Source: Sinonovacula constricta
Taxonomy: Eukaryota > Mollusca > Bivalvia > Cardiida > Solecurtidae
Direction: 5' to 3'
DNA: 64,000 bases
Assembly (NCBI GenBank): GCA_007844125.1
Contig: CM017571.1
Coordinates: forward strand, 874,077-938,076
Under the pieces are notes generated by a model, which saw only the letters and a list, made by a program, of their open reading frames with translations, did not search any database and was not told where the DNA came from. Positions 12,749 through 25,100 of the stretch are shown one piece after another. How positions within the stretch are numbered: the stretch's first letter is position 1; each line of letters begins with the position of its first letter. The translations under genes and the position numbers were made by a program.

Positions 12749-15700
12749 AAGTTCATTATATTGTCAATGCAACGGGGAGTGCTTGCTCACGTTTATGAAA
12801 TTACTCTACCAATTTCCCCTCTTCCATATGACGGCAATTGTATATTGGATTTAATACAACATCTGGCAAATAAAAATGTTTCAAACAAAGACTGATTAAA
12901 GAAAGAAGGAAAAGTTTTGTAATCTACACACTGTACAAACCTCCCAGTGGAAAAAACAACTGATAATGACAACCGATTTGGGGGCACATATTGGTTTTTA
13001 TTTTGCAAAACAGTTGATCAAGAGAGCAAACAGGACCTTGTAGCGCAATCGTTAGAGCGTCGGCTCCAGGTTCATGGGGCCACGGGTTCTATCCCGGGGC
13101 GCGACATACCAAAGTCGTTAAAATGGTAGTGGTATAGCTCCCTTGCTAACGCTCAAGCAAATATAAGGATAGTTCCACGACTGGTTGGTCCTATATCAGG
13201 ATAATGTGGCTGGGTATGGTATAATGCCAGGTGTTAATGGCAAGCTAGACACAATGAAGGCAGCACTATATCTGCTTCAAGCGAACACCGTCTCCAGATA
13301 ACTGAAATACTGTTGGAAGGACGATAAACCCAATAAACAAACAAACAAACAAGAGAGAAAATGTTCACTGTCAAGTGCTACGCAGGCATAGGTTCACAAA
13401 AAAATCGGGCTCTCTGGTTGATCCGATTTTCAGAGGATTGCCGAAAATGGCAATCGGAACACCTAGGATAATTCACGAATCATCTCTCAGATGTTTGTAA
13501 TCGTCGAATCACCTCGGCCATTTCCCTAAATAGAACTACTTTTGTGACAGACGTCAAAACAAAGATGGCAGCTCGGATGACAGCTCACTACAGTACGATG
13601 CCTGTAAAACTTCAATTTGTGGCGGTTTCAAATTTAGATCTTTTAATTTTAATTTACCCATCGCAACAGACACGCAGCTGTCAAACGACCGCATTGTTTA
13701 TGTTTTGGACGAATAACATTTTAGGCATATTCCTCTTCCAATTTCCGGCGAGCGAAACGATCGTGATTTCGGTAAGTATCATAGCACCAGATACATCCGA
13801 GCGTTCATTGTCCCGAGGACGGAATTACCCGAAGACTTCCGATTGCCGAAAATGGGTTTAATCTCCATTTCTAAGACATGTAGTTTTAATGTGAACAGAT
13901 TTCCAGCGAAATATATATGTGTACTTTGTTTAAATCTCATCCTGATAGGATATTATATTGTACCTGCCAAGATTTCCAATACCCACACGTGTTAATAACG
14001 TATTTGGGTTTTTCAAGTACATGAGTGATTTTCAATCTGAATAATTTAATCGGAAATATAATATAAAGCCATAATATCGTCCGAAAATCTATGAAATTGG
14101 TACAAAACATTTCAAAAGAAGAAAATTATGCTAGGAAGACTGACCAAACAATAGCGATTGTCCCGCACATTCTGACCCACTTTAATCCTAATTAAGTGAC
14201 AAATACAGATTGAAGCATGTCAAAATGCTGATGTATGTTATGTTGGAATTTAATTGCTAACATTGTGCCTTTTGTACAATAATCATGACACTACTAAAAA
14301 CACGCAACTGGACACTTAGTATGACGGTCAGTAGAGCATTGGACTGCAATACAAGAGGTCCCAGGTCACCATCTTTCAAAGTCCAAACATATTTTACATT
14401 TATGCCATTTTGTCTTTTTCTTCTTCTTCATATTCACATGTTCTCTTTTTTTAAGGAAATGGTTTTTAAATAGGTAATTTAAAACTAATCTAGATATGGC
14501 AAAAACAATGTGACTTCCAGATTAATGTGACTTCCAGATTAAATTATGCTGTAACTCATATATTCATTATATATTTATTTCCCCTCACAGTTGTCTATTC
14601 ACGGTGGCTCGGTGCTTGCGCATTATTCACGGTCACGGCAATCTCCATATCGCCAACGTAGGTCCTTGTTCTAACACTACCACCCAGGCACCAGCTCCCG
14701 CAACCACCCAGGCACCCGCAACCACCCAGGCACCCGCAACCACCCAGCCACCGGCCCAGACCACCAATGCCAACAATGGGGTTTCAACAACCATGGCCGC
14801 AGTCAGTGGCAGCACCGGTCAAGCGATGACCACTACTACCACGATGCCACCCACAACCACAGATGCACCCACAACGGTTGACCCAATTCATGGAGTGATC
14901 GCCAATGTCTTCTGTCAGCAAGCAAGTACAATTGACTGTAACACCGGCTTCTCCATCGTCTGTGGGTCCGATGGCCAGTATTATCCAAATGAGTAAGTAC
15001 ATTTGTTTGGTGGGGTTATGTTATTTATCAGAAGACGGTGTTAGTTCTGTTTATGTGAAGCAACTGACAGAGGTACAAGACTGAATCACTGTGAAAACTG
15101 TCGAGAATTCTTTGCGTGACGCCACCTTTAATACCATTGTGTAGACACTGGGTTGAACCGTCATTGAATACCGGTATTATTCTTACTTTCTAGAGCCCGG
15201 TCACATTTATGAACATCATATTTAAGAAAGTCGAAATAATATAGCCAGGTAACTCATTATTCTTTTCGCATGATACATATATTGCAATATTAATTTTGTT
15301 TTGTTGTGTTAATGGTCCCACGAACTGTATTTCCGATATCAGAAGACAGTGTCTTCTTGGAGCATACACGGTTTTGCTTTCACTGTGTATAGCATACTGC
15401 ATCACATAGTATGTTACAACACTCAGTCACATTATCCCGACACCCGGCCAACCAGTTGTGGAACTACCCTTATAGTTGCTTAATCGTTAGCAAGGGTAGC
15501 TATACCACTACTATTTTATGACATTGGTATGTAGCGGCCTGGAACCTGTATTCTCCTGTACCTGGTGCCCTGCGAATGCCCTACCACGTCTGCTACAATA
15601 GCTTTGACGATATGGTTTGTCTTTATGCACAATTCACAGAATTTTTTTTAATATAGTCGTTTGTTAGGTCAATATCTTTTAATATTAATAGTAGTGGTGT

Positions 15701-15964
15701 ATGCTTGGCTAGTTCACACGACAATTTTATTTCACTCATATTTAATTTTACATATGAAATGTCAAAACGTTGTGTTCTAGTTATTCTAAAACGGAAGTAG
15801 ACCAGCAGTTTTGATGTTAATGTAGAATTTCTCTTAATATATTAAAAGAATTCCCAAACCGTACATCTTTATTTTTTCGTTCATATTTCAGCTGCGAACT
15901 GTCAAAGGCCAAGTGTGTAGATCCCACTCTGGTCAAGGTTGACCCCAGTCTGTGCGCGCCATGA
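8163..15964 (+). CDS. Secreted two-Kazal-domain protein with mucin-like Thr/Pro linker
   Basis: Four exons, 8163-8199, 9066-9279, 14591-14992 and 15892-15964, splice to 241 aa with matching phases (TTTG|GTAG, GTCCAG|GG, ACCA|GTAAGA, TCACAG|TTG, ATGA|GTAAGT, TTTCAG|CTG). Residues 1-20 are a signal peptide (MQCGLILILAIFGLSSTVWA); an in-frame upstream ATG at 8139 would add 8 residues. Kazal domain 1 spans about 54-110 (Cys 54, 62, 74, 85, 92, 110, with VLCGDDGKTYDN). Kazal domain 2 spans about 192-239 (Cys 192, 200, 208, 219, 226, 239, with VCGSDGQYYPN). Between them, residues 111-185 are rich in T, P and A, with repeats of QAPATT, and are likely O-glycosylated. Kazal domains usually inhibit serine proteases; candidate roles in a mollusc are digestive, immune or shell-matrix protection. 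Domain 1 has an unusually long C5-C6 loop, so inhibition is not certain. The first exon is the weakest part of the model. Confidence 0.83.
9280..11240. other. First part of the 5.3-kb Kazal intron
   Basis: No coding sequence was recognised. A dispersed repeat occupies about 10606-10830: the phrase AATATATGACAAAGTCCTATG at its start recurs near 11242 and, diverged, near 21710, and its later part (CGCCTTGGAACGGTCAGTC) has a weak relative near 47535. Confidence 0.5.
11320..11830 (+). mobile_element. LINE 3'-end remnant with conserved tail
   Basis: In the plus frame a degenerate Cys-His signature typical of the region after the RNase H/RT domain is readable (KREVQPVCVPCQEPLTV, then NHILLRCIDT), followed by stops. 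The 3' tail (GTCGGTGTGCCGTAAAACCC, then AAACAAATAAATAAAC) recurs in inverted orientation at 34035-34085, which marks a shared LINE family 3' end. Confidence 0.6.
11835..11885. mobile_element. Right-end fragment of the 0.4-kb MITE family
   Basis: The stretch GAGGACGGAATTACCCGAGA followed by AGTTCCGATTGC matches the right ends of the MITEs at 13450-13846 and 17156-17545. Only the terminal 50 bp survive. Confidence 0.6.
12681..12747. repeat. (TA)n microsatellite
   Basis: About 33 TA dinucleotides in the Kazal intron, nearly uninterrupted. Confidence 0.95.
13028..13353 (+). mobile_element. tRNA-derived SINE, family B
   Basis: The head is tRNA-like (AGCGCAATCGTTAGAGCGTC as A-box region, GGGTTCTATCCC as B-box). 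A conserved body follows (TAGTGGTATAGCTCCCTTGC, then GTTCCACGACTGGTTGG, then GATAACTGAAATACTGTTGG) and an ACAA-rich tail. Other copies lie at 15378-15600 (-), 21372-21678 (+), 29995-30120 (-, partial), 46555-46845 (-), 61738-62030 (+) and 63572-63885 (+). Confidence 0.88.
13450..13846. mobile_element. MITE, 0.4 kb, with long direct flanking repeat
   Basis: The inverted ends share CAATCGGAA and TAATTC spacing. The insertion is bracketed by a direct repeat CCGAAAATGG, consistent with an 8-10 bp target duplication (hAT-, P- or Mutator-like). About 80 percent similar by eye to 17156-17545. No functional ORF. Confidence 0.7.
15378..15600 (-). mobile_element. SINE family B, inverted and diverged
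   Basis: Reads as the reverse of the family-B body (CCAACCAGTTGTGGAACTAC, then TTAGCAAGGGTAGCTATACC). It lies in the last intron of the Kazal gene. Confidence 0.75.
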
Positions 15965-16030
15965 TCCCATTTATTCAAATGTAATGCATTTATAATGCTT
16001 ACAAAACAGCAAGTACAATCATTGTGGAAA

Positions 16031-16036
16031 AATAAA
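16031..16036 (+). terminator. Polyadenylation signal of the Kazal gene
   Basis: AATAAA 67 bases after the TGA at 15962-15964, followed by a T/G-rich stretch (CTTTGTGTTGTC). Confidence 0.6.
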
Positions 16037-16899
16037 CTTTGTGTTGTCATTTCTTATTTAGAGAGTTGCCTACCCTTACTGTTGTTTTTCTTAGGACACT
16101 GAAAAAGATATGTTTGAATGAATATCAAATCAATAGTCATTGGTAGAAATTGCCTAAATTCTGCAGAAAATATAAACATAGAAATCTTTTTATAAAATTA
16201 TTATTGAATGTCATTACAAGACTTACCCCTATATATATATATGTATGAACGAGTTTGTCTGGCACCTACATTTCTGTCTGAATTTGCCATAAAACCTATG
16301 TGCTTCTAATCTTGCGAAGTTTGTCTCGAGATTGTAATGTGTAAAGTTGGGTTTCAGGGAAAATTCTAAAGAGTGCTTGAACTACATTTACCATGTCATC
16401 ACCTCGTACATTAGATGGTGTGATAACATTTGCTTTTACAACCACCTATATGGAAGACCCGAATCTCACATCCCTACGGACTACATTTTTTAAATGAATA
16501 AATTTTTGGCCTCACATAAAATGTTGAAACGTCGCCAAATCGTATAAAATTTTAAGGGACACAACAGCATTCAACTGAAATAAAACAGATTAAAATGTAT
16601 TAAATCATAGAGTTGTTTTTTCCTGTATTCCTGTCATGGCATCACTTGTACTCACATAAATTCATTGGACAATAGTCCTTAACAATAAAAACTTGCCAGT
16701 TTTTAAAGCTACACAATACACAAAGCATTGTAAATATGGAGGTTTTATTACAATGTATTATTTGTGTAATTTGTTTTTGTGAATTATTCAAAAAATGTAA
16801 GCCCGACAATAAATATCAATTAAAGTATCTAAATTGTTATTTTATAATTGCAATTAAAAATACCAAAATATATATTTTTGACAATCAGGGAATTATTTG

Positions 16900-16971
<72 letters not shown>

Positions 16972-17155
16972 TGTTACATGACATAAAAATATAAGCTAAA
17001 GAAAATAATTAAGATGTTTTTAACTATATAGATTGAAAGAGGCCTTATATTTTTTAACAACCTTCTTCTCAAAGTAGCTAGTCCACCAAATGTGAGGTAG
17101 TCTCTCTATCATATTTACACAACCTATCTTGTAGGAATTGTTTGCCAATGTGACT
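16037..17155. other. Intergenic region with a (TA)n microsatellite
   Basis: No gene was recognised. A nearly pure TA tract lies at 16901-16970. The remainder is AT-rich and unassigned. Confidence 0.6.
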
Positions 17156-17545
17156 CAATCGGAACACCTCGATAATTCACAAATCATCTGTTGGATGTAT
17201 GCAGGTAGTCGGATCACCTCAGTCATTTCTCTAAAAGGAACTTCTTTTGTGACAGACGTCAAAACAAGGATGGAAGCTCGGATGACAGCTCACTACAGTA
17301 CGATGCCAGTAAAATTTCAATTCGTGGCTGCTTCAAATTAAAATCATCCAAGTTTAATTTACACAGCGCAGCAAACACACAACTGTTAAACGACGCCATT
17401 GTTTGCGTTTTGTGGGAACTACATTTTAGGCATATTCTTCCAACTTCCGGCGAATAAAACGATTGTGATTTCTGTAAGTATTATTGCACCAGATACATAT
17501 GGGATGATTGTCACGAGGACGGAATTACCCGAGGAGTTCCGATTG
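17156..17545. mobile_element. Second full-length copy of the 0.4-kb MITE
   Basis: Ends CAATCGGAAC and GTTCCGATTG are perfectly inverted over 10 bp. The interior is colinear with 13450-13846, including TTTTGTGACAGACGTCAAAA and TTTAGGCATATTC. The flanks (AATGTGACT and CATATGACT) are a 7-of-9 match, a possible decayed target duplication. Confidence 0.7.
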
Positions 17546-17921
17546 CATATGACTGCCACCTCAAGCAATCATAGAGCTTTGTCAAAATGTTGGTAGTCTT
17601 GGTCTAGGAGGCTAGTGTAAAAGGCAAACCCTGAACAATTACATGTGATTATAAAATAGACGTTATTAGTCCTATAAAAAAGCACCTGCCACCTTCAATA
17701 ACACAACGGCATGCTTTAAAACAGTGCCAATATCTTTATCACTTTTTAAAAGTGATATTGATATAAAACCCCCGATTGAAGTAATTTGATTGGCTAATAA
17801 GCCAGGACCAAAAATGATATAGATTTCAGCAAGAAGCTCTGGGGTTGTTTTTTTACAGTTGTTCTTTGTAATAATTATTAAATGGGAAATGTTAAAAGTA
17901 CATGTAGTTACTTAATAAAAT

Positions 17922-18218
17922 TTGTCAATAAATAAGTCATTTGATAGTGGCCCTGTAATTTATCCTCAGGTCAGTCGTATTGGGCAGTCCGATAACTCGG
18001 TTACTTCCCTTGATTTCAAAGAGAGGCTACCATTTCAAGCAAACAGATTTAAAAAGTACCTGGCAAATCGTCGTTTGAATGGATCCGGAAGGAAATATCA
18101 GCTAATCGAGCGAATTATCGGCGCTCACAAGCTAGATATTGCTTGGCCTTTAGCCTTGGGCCAATACGACTGCCCTCAGACAAATAACGCAACCAATATC
18201 AAATCATTTATTTATTAA
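17922..18218 (+). CDS. Small ORF or exon with a SAP-like motif
   Basis: A 98-aa frame contains RFKKYLANRRLNGSGRKYQL followed by IERI. This resembles the helix-turn-helix SAP (SAF-A/B, Acinus, PIAS) DNA-binding motif (L-x3-L-x2-R-x-L-x2-G-x-K-x2-L-x2-R). An acceptor-like TTTATCCTCAG|GT precedes this part at about 17974, so it may be an exon whose upstream part is elsewhere. SAP motifs are common both in nuclear host proteins and in transposon-associated proteins. I found no partner exon, so a decayed transposon fragment is equally possible. Confidence 0.35.
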   Translation: MSINKSFDSGPVIYPQVSRIGQSDNSVTSLDFKERLPFQANRFKKYLANRRLNGSGRKYQLIERIIGAHKLDIAWPLALGQYDCPQTNNATNIKSFIY

Positions 18219-19160
18219 CATATATTAACAAGCTTCAAATGGAAAATATATATAAGAATAAAAAACCCAAGACAAAGTACACACATTTAATCACAAAACA
18301 GTTACATATTCATGAAATATTTAAACATGTATAAATTATGTATGGCTACTTATCCACACACAAGGTTTAACTTAATAACTATACACACCAAATTTGTGCC
18401 CTGAGTCTATTTGTTACCAATCCTTGATTGCATAAATCTTGCACAGCAGATGGCTTAAACAATATTTTTATTTATAATTAACTTCACAACATTCATTTTA
18501 TTTTTATAATGCATAAATTAATTATATAAGATAATAATTTCTACACTGACATCTGTAATACTGTATGGCCCAGAGGCAATAAGTGTTGTAAAAACATCTC
18601 AAAATAAAGTATCTGCAAAAACGAAGACCATGAAAGGATTCCTGCATTAACTCTTAGCTTGCTGAACACATATTTATACAACTTTGGCTAATTATGTTGA
18701 TCCCGATCAGGCAGATCCCTGCTGGTAGCTGTCTGATCAGGTTCTGCACTATTTGCTGCTAAATTTAGTCACATGGCTCCACTGGCAGAGAAAACTGCAA
18801 TCTTTTGAGTTTTTTGCTGCCTCATGGTGTAAGTTTTTATTAAATACCGTTTCATTTTGTTTCATTAGTATACCAATATTATAGTGTACTTTTATCTGTT
18901 AAGCTTGTAACTGTTTATCACATTTTCATTATCAAATTAACATATTAGAAATAATGGAGTAGAACTATTTCTGAAAACATATTCTGTCAACACCTTTCCT
19001 AATTGTACTGATATTGTCATTTCAGTTCTTTACCATAGGAGGATCCATTAAAACTTTGAAAAGCATACGGGTTTTGGTTATCTGCGTGTTCAAGACACGA
19101 CATTTGGAATATTTTTACATCTGGATATATTGAAAGAATAATGGGTTATAAAGAATAAAG
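18219..19160. other. 3' flank of the NUDT6-like gene
   Basis: No ORF or RNA gene was recognised. A diverged dispersed-repeat feel is present around 18640-18790 (GATCAGGTTCTGCACTATTT), but I could not define its ends. Confidence 0.4.
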
Positions 19161-22100
19161 CTACTGTTTAGAATTCAGTGTGTGTATACTGTATGCTTGG
19201 TGTGTGGCCTGTTTGTTGAATGATGGGACAGGACTGGGGGAGATAATGAGGCTGTTTTGAAGCACACTGTCTTTATAAGACTGGACAAACTGCCGGTTGG
19301 CATCGGTAACATCCGGATCAGCAAGGTATTCATCCAACTGGAAAAACAATTAGACGAGTAACTTACATAGAGATTTGTGTTTTCTGTTTTTTGAGGCTGT
19401 TTTGTTTCCCTAATAAACTGAAGAAAAAAAAAAGTTTTGCAAGTTCAGAGAGGATTGACTCCTAGGGAACTTTGTGAATTATGGAGGATCGACTGTTTTG
19501 CTGTGCACATACTGCACGGGATTTTCGTGAAAGTTATGTTTCATGCTTACATAATGGTGTAGTTTTAAAAAAAGGCGGAAATCATATTGTCATTGGATGA
19601 GCACAATTGGTCAATACAGAAATTTTAGTCACATTGATTTATAGACGAAAACCAAAGTCGTAAAAAAACTTTTTTCCTTCAGTATATTTTTTAAGAATAA
19701 TTATTAACAGTTTAATGCAAAGCAAGAAAACATATTTCAAGATTCTTAGCAAATTATGCACATGCTGATGAAGCAGGATGTGATTAATATAGATCTATAC
19801 TGCTTGCTTAAGTCTGATTATCTGTGCTTAGAAGGTTAAGGGCTAGTAAATATTTGCAGAACATATTATATTTTAGGAGGAGAAAAAACAATAGGTTTAG
19901 CTGAGCTAAACTATAATTGTATTGTTATATATCCTGTCTGGCAGGTTTTAAAGTACCATGCAGTGACACAATTATGCTCATTACAGCGACCTTCAGCCAT
20001 TATTGATGACAGAAGACCCCAGGCTTATGTCTAGGTAATTTTCCTTTCTCACAGCAGGTCAGCTGTAAGACCTCCCCACACTCAAGTTCTCTGCCCTTAC
20101 CTGGACTTGAGCCAACATGGTGATGGGCCATCAGAGGATTAATAAGTTGGTGACTTACCCACTAGACCTTGGTTTTATCTATATTACGAATTGGTGCAGA
20201 GGGTTTAGATATTTTTCATGAACTGAGTTTTTTTGTTACCTTGCCAAAACTCAATGTGCATGTACACGCACGCACCCACGCACGCACGCGCACACACACA
20301 CACACACGTCATGATGAAGACCCTTTCTGTTTTAAACAGAGAAACAGTAAAAAGGAAACTATTGGATAGTGTCTGACAAAATCCATTTCGAACATAATTC
20401 CTTCATGCATTTTAACATAGGCAGACAAACACCTATTCATATTTAAGCTCGGTAGGACTTTCATAAATAAATGGTTGATGCCATTATGACTATAAATGTG
20501 CTGGAATAATGAGTATCACAAACATAGGACAGGAACCTATGCAGTCATCATCACATGCTATCCATATAAGCAGACTGTTACCATAGCAACTGAAAATTAA
20601 AAATCCTACTTACATCCATCCACTGACAGTCTGCAATCTCCTGCTGACATGGATTGATTTTTTGATCAGGATTACTGGGATGCATGAGGCAAATAAAGTA
20701 GAAATCCGAGCAGTTGTGGCGGAACTTGTGTTGATGCCGGAATGTGATCACACCGATAAAATCGGCTTCGATACCTGTCTCCTCCAACACTTCTCTCTTT
20801 GCTGTCTCAAAGATTTCTTCACCTGTGTATGATGGATCAAGTGGAACAATAAGATTTATAAAAAAAAGAAAGAAAGGCATACAAATGTAACCTACAGATT
20901 ATAAACTATCAGTGGAATATATGAAGCAAAAATGACACATCTCAGGTATGAGAATTAAACTAGAACTATCTCAAAAGGTGATTAATACACCCACATGGAT
21001 GTTTGATACTGGAACTGGTCAGCTTAGAGTCAATGGCATAGGGTAACACAAGAAACATAGACATAGGTAACAGTGAGATTGACCTTGACCTCGCTTGCCC
21101 ATTTTCGATCCCAAGCATTGACATCTCGGAAGCTAGCTAAACAGCAAGTTTCATTACAATATCTCATTCCTTACACAAAATGGTGAACTTCGCCCAACTG
21201 GTCCCACTTCCAATCTCAAGTGTCGTATTCAAAGAAGCTACCTATGCAGCAAAGATCATCATAGTATCTCATGCTTAACAGTGACCTTGACCCAACCATT
21301 CCTTATGTTGAATTTGATCTGTATTTTGTGATGTTACGGGTGTGTACCAAAAAAATTTAAAATCTGTGAAACTGGATCTGGTAGAGCAATCGGTAGAGCT
21401 CCAGGTAGGGGAGGCCCCGGTTCGAACCCGGGCCGCGACATACCAAAGTCGTAAAAAATGGTAGTGGTATACCTCCCATGCTAAAGCTCAAGCAAATATA
21501 AGGGTAGTTCCACGACTGGTTGGCCCGGTGTCAGGATAATGTGACTGGGTGAGGTATCATGCCTGGTGTTTATGGCATGCCATACACAGTGAAGGCAGCA
21601 CTATAGGTGGACACCGTCTCCAGATAACTGAAATACTGTTGGTAGGATAATAAACCCAACAAACAAACAAACAAACAAACAGAGAACATGTGAAACCTTC
21701 CATGATTATGAGTATATGGCAAAGTCCTATCAGCATTGCAACATATACCAAAATTTGAAAAGGCACAGAACAAAGGTATTTGCATGCAAGCCAAATGAAA
21801 CTTTCCATTTTTAGTTACAGTGAACAGTGACATTGGCCCCACCGGCCCCATTTTCAATCCCAAGCATCATCTTCACAGGAGCTACAGTTTGTTTCACCAA
21901 AATATCTCATTTCTAACTCTAGTCATTGAGCCGAAAGTTTTTTTAAATATTTAGTAGCATTGACCTTCATCCCATTTACCCATTTTCAATCCTTGTATAA
22001 GGCCTTGGCTTGTCCTCGAATGAGTCTAAGTTTAGCAATCCATGTGACCTACAATTCAGGGGTTTTTCATCACTGTCTGCGCCTCCGGTGAACGGAGGCG

Positions 22101-25100
22101 TTCCCAAAGCAAACGGCCCCGTTCCCAATGAAATCCAGCTAACATTTTTCCCAATTGAAAACATCCTCATTCCAGAATATCTGCAAAAATCATATTAAAT
22201 ATACAAAAATGGATGGTAACAATTGTTCTTTCCATATTTATGCCATAAGAAAAGTGCCCTGATGTAAGCATACTACAGCGATAAATTACGAACTCTTCCG
22301 CATATCTTAGTGTAATGTATTTTCGCGACAATGTCTTCGCACAACAGTAAGTATTACAGCAAGAAAATTTGCCAGCGTTTTGATGTTTACATGCATAGAA
22401 GGACTTGACCTTACTGATGAAACATTGGAAGAACTCTGTGAAGCTATCAAAACCAGAAAGCAGAGAAAAATAATGTTGTAATGTAACTTGTTAAGTTGAA
22501 GTGTTCGAACTGTTAAAGTACTGTAGAACGAACTGGTCACCTGATGTTCTGTTTGTTTCTATTATTGAAATTGTTAATTCTTCTAAAAGATTTGGTTCCA
22601 TTATTGGTAATGTTAGATAATACTCTACATGTACCATTGAATTACTACCATGTCACTGTGTTTTTCAAGAATTTCAATTTCATAGGATGGATAATTTAAA
22701 TGAAAAAAATTATTTTCCTTTAAAGGTTTGCTAATTATAAATGTTAACTAGTAAAGTATACTGGTATAGTAAAATGTACTGATTTAACAAAATAAGTGCA
22801 CACAAAATTTTCCCAAAATGAACCATTTTATCGATACAAAAATTCCCCAAATGGGCATTTTTGACGATAAAAATTCCCAAAATGACCAGACTCCTTTTCC
22901 CAAAATAGGCAGAAAACCCCCTGCAATTGGTCAAACCAGTCAAATCTTGCTTGATGGCAGCACCAGCAACATTGCTGGGATCAAGGTTGGAGTTCATCAA
23001 GGTTCAGTGCTGAGCACACTTCTATTTATTGCCAAGATGCATGCGAAAGGGAGCAGCTGGGCAAAATCCTGCATGCAGAGGACTTGTCAATGTGGTTGGC
23101 ATGGTTAAAGAAGCAGAGCATCGTCTCAAGGTACGTTCAACAACATCAGGTCAAAAATGGTGTGCCAGTGAACATCTTAAAGACTCAAGCTAAACCTGAA
23201 CAAAGTGAAAAATGTAAGATGCAGTTGTCCATCTAGCAGATGTCCATGCTTAATGGGCAACCAAGGAGTGGGTGCCAATTCAATCCATGCAGGACCTGCT
23301 GCAAGTTGTTGCATGATAGATGCAGCAATCTTGACAACAACAGTCAGACCAGTGACATTCTGTGAAAAAGAAGGGCTCAATTACTTTCAAAAGTAGTGCG
23401 AAAGTAGGGATTTTGCAGCTGAAAAGTAGGGATAATAGGGCAATTTTCTTACCGTTGCTCTGAAAAATCAGGTAAAGAACACCACTCACTGAACATCAAA
23501 AAGACCACAGTACTTCAGGCTATTGTTCTTGTGCTTTGGTGAACCTGGAATGGGTTTTTATGCATTAGTTATTTATTGTCTCTAGGCTATTCCTTTTTTT
23601 AAAATTAACATTTATACTTTAACAGAGCAGTTATAAAGAACATAGAACAACACAAAGGAAGCATAATCAGTATGCGTAAGAAATACATACACCAGAATGT
23701 TTTCATGGGTCTAGGGAAGTCTTTGTACCCTAAGTTAGACATTGTTAGTACATGCAAACAAATGTCCAAGCTTGTAACATGTACGGGTAGTGCAAAGGAA
23801 GGGAGCAGTTAAACATAAGTAAGCAGAATTAACTACAAACAGCTAAAAGCAAAATCTAACTAACACTAGCTGTATATATTATTTTTAGCGACTAAAATGC
23901 ATTCCAACACTGTGATTAATTCTCTGATCCTTTTTTTTTGCAAGTGAAGATCTCCCTTCAAGTTCTTTTTCGCCACTTCTAACATTTCTAATGCTAGAGA
24001 CTTTGCTCTGAAATGTTTGTTTTTAAGTCCCTTACTAGCATCTTCAAACATCATTGTAGCTTTGGCAAGGTCCTATTCCATCTGTTTTTCACCTTTCTGT
24101 ATCACTCTCTCTTTCTCTGCAATTTTTCTCTTTCTCATTTCATTCTTCTTTGAAGCTTCTTCAGCCTCCATCTGTTCTGCTTTTTCTTTCAATTTCATCT
24201 TCTCCATCTCTGACCTTTCATCTGCAAGCCTCTGATGGTATTTGCTGTGTGCACCTCTGACCACGTGTATCAAGTGTTTTGTTGTTGGCACATCAGCCAC
24301 CCATTCTCCACGGAGAGATACTGCATCCCTTGTTATCCTCAGGCCATCAAGAGCTTTATCTGACACGAGGCTTCTCTCAGATGCAAATAACTTCTTGTTG
24401 ATGGAAAGACTCCTTTCAACATCAACATTGCCATGGGAGAGGCTGAGACAAGATGATACAACTTTCTTCAGAACTGGATACTTAAGTCTACCTGTGGATA
24501 ACTTTCTGGATAGAATGGTCTACCTTTTTGATCTTCCTGTCTTCCTCATAGATAAGAGATGCTTGAACTTGTTCTTCCCTGTATTCTTTCCACTCATCTC
24601 CTACTCTTGTCTCCTCATCTTTTGTGATGTTAAATAGCTCAGCAGCAAGTCTTGTGATCATCTTTGTAGCTATGTCCTGCTCCCTGACTTCTGGATGATA
24701 GCAATGGGAATTCTTTACAACTGGCTCATCTAAGGGGAGTTTGTTAGTTAGATGCTTGCTTACTTCTTGGTAGAATTTAAAAATCTGCATTCTCAATTGT
24801 TTTTGCCTCAAAGAGCTATCAACATTGCACAACCATTGTGAGGCTTCTGTTCTCATGTCTACAACTTTCAATGGTATACTGTTTTCCTGCTTTTCGACAT
24901 CAATAATACACAACTTGGAGGTACTCTTGCCAGGTACAACATCAAAATTCAGAAATCTATTCATAACCTTCTTCAACAGATCTGCACCCTCTGGAAATAA
25001 AATGTGGATTAGAGTTTCTTGTTTTTTGGAAGACAGTCAAGTATTCCTGGAATGTGGGAGCCAGACTCAGGAGGAAACCTATCTGCACCAGTGTTTCATT

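Noticed and set aside
12362..12756. Overlapping frames near the TA microsatellite, including one encoding an Ile/Tyr alternation
   Set aside because: Translation of a (TA)n tract and its flank; no domain and no splice signals.
13028..13110. tRNA gene at the head of SINE family B
   Set aside because: Seven related copies carry the same tRNA-unrelated body and tail, so it is a SINE promoter region.
22320..22490. Possible small gene with LDLTDETLEELCEAIKTRKQ
   Set aside because: A short protein-like stretch, but interrupted upstream, without partner exons or a known family; evidence too thin.
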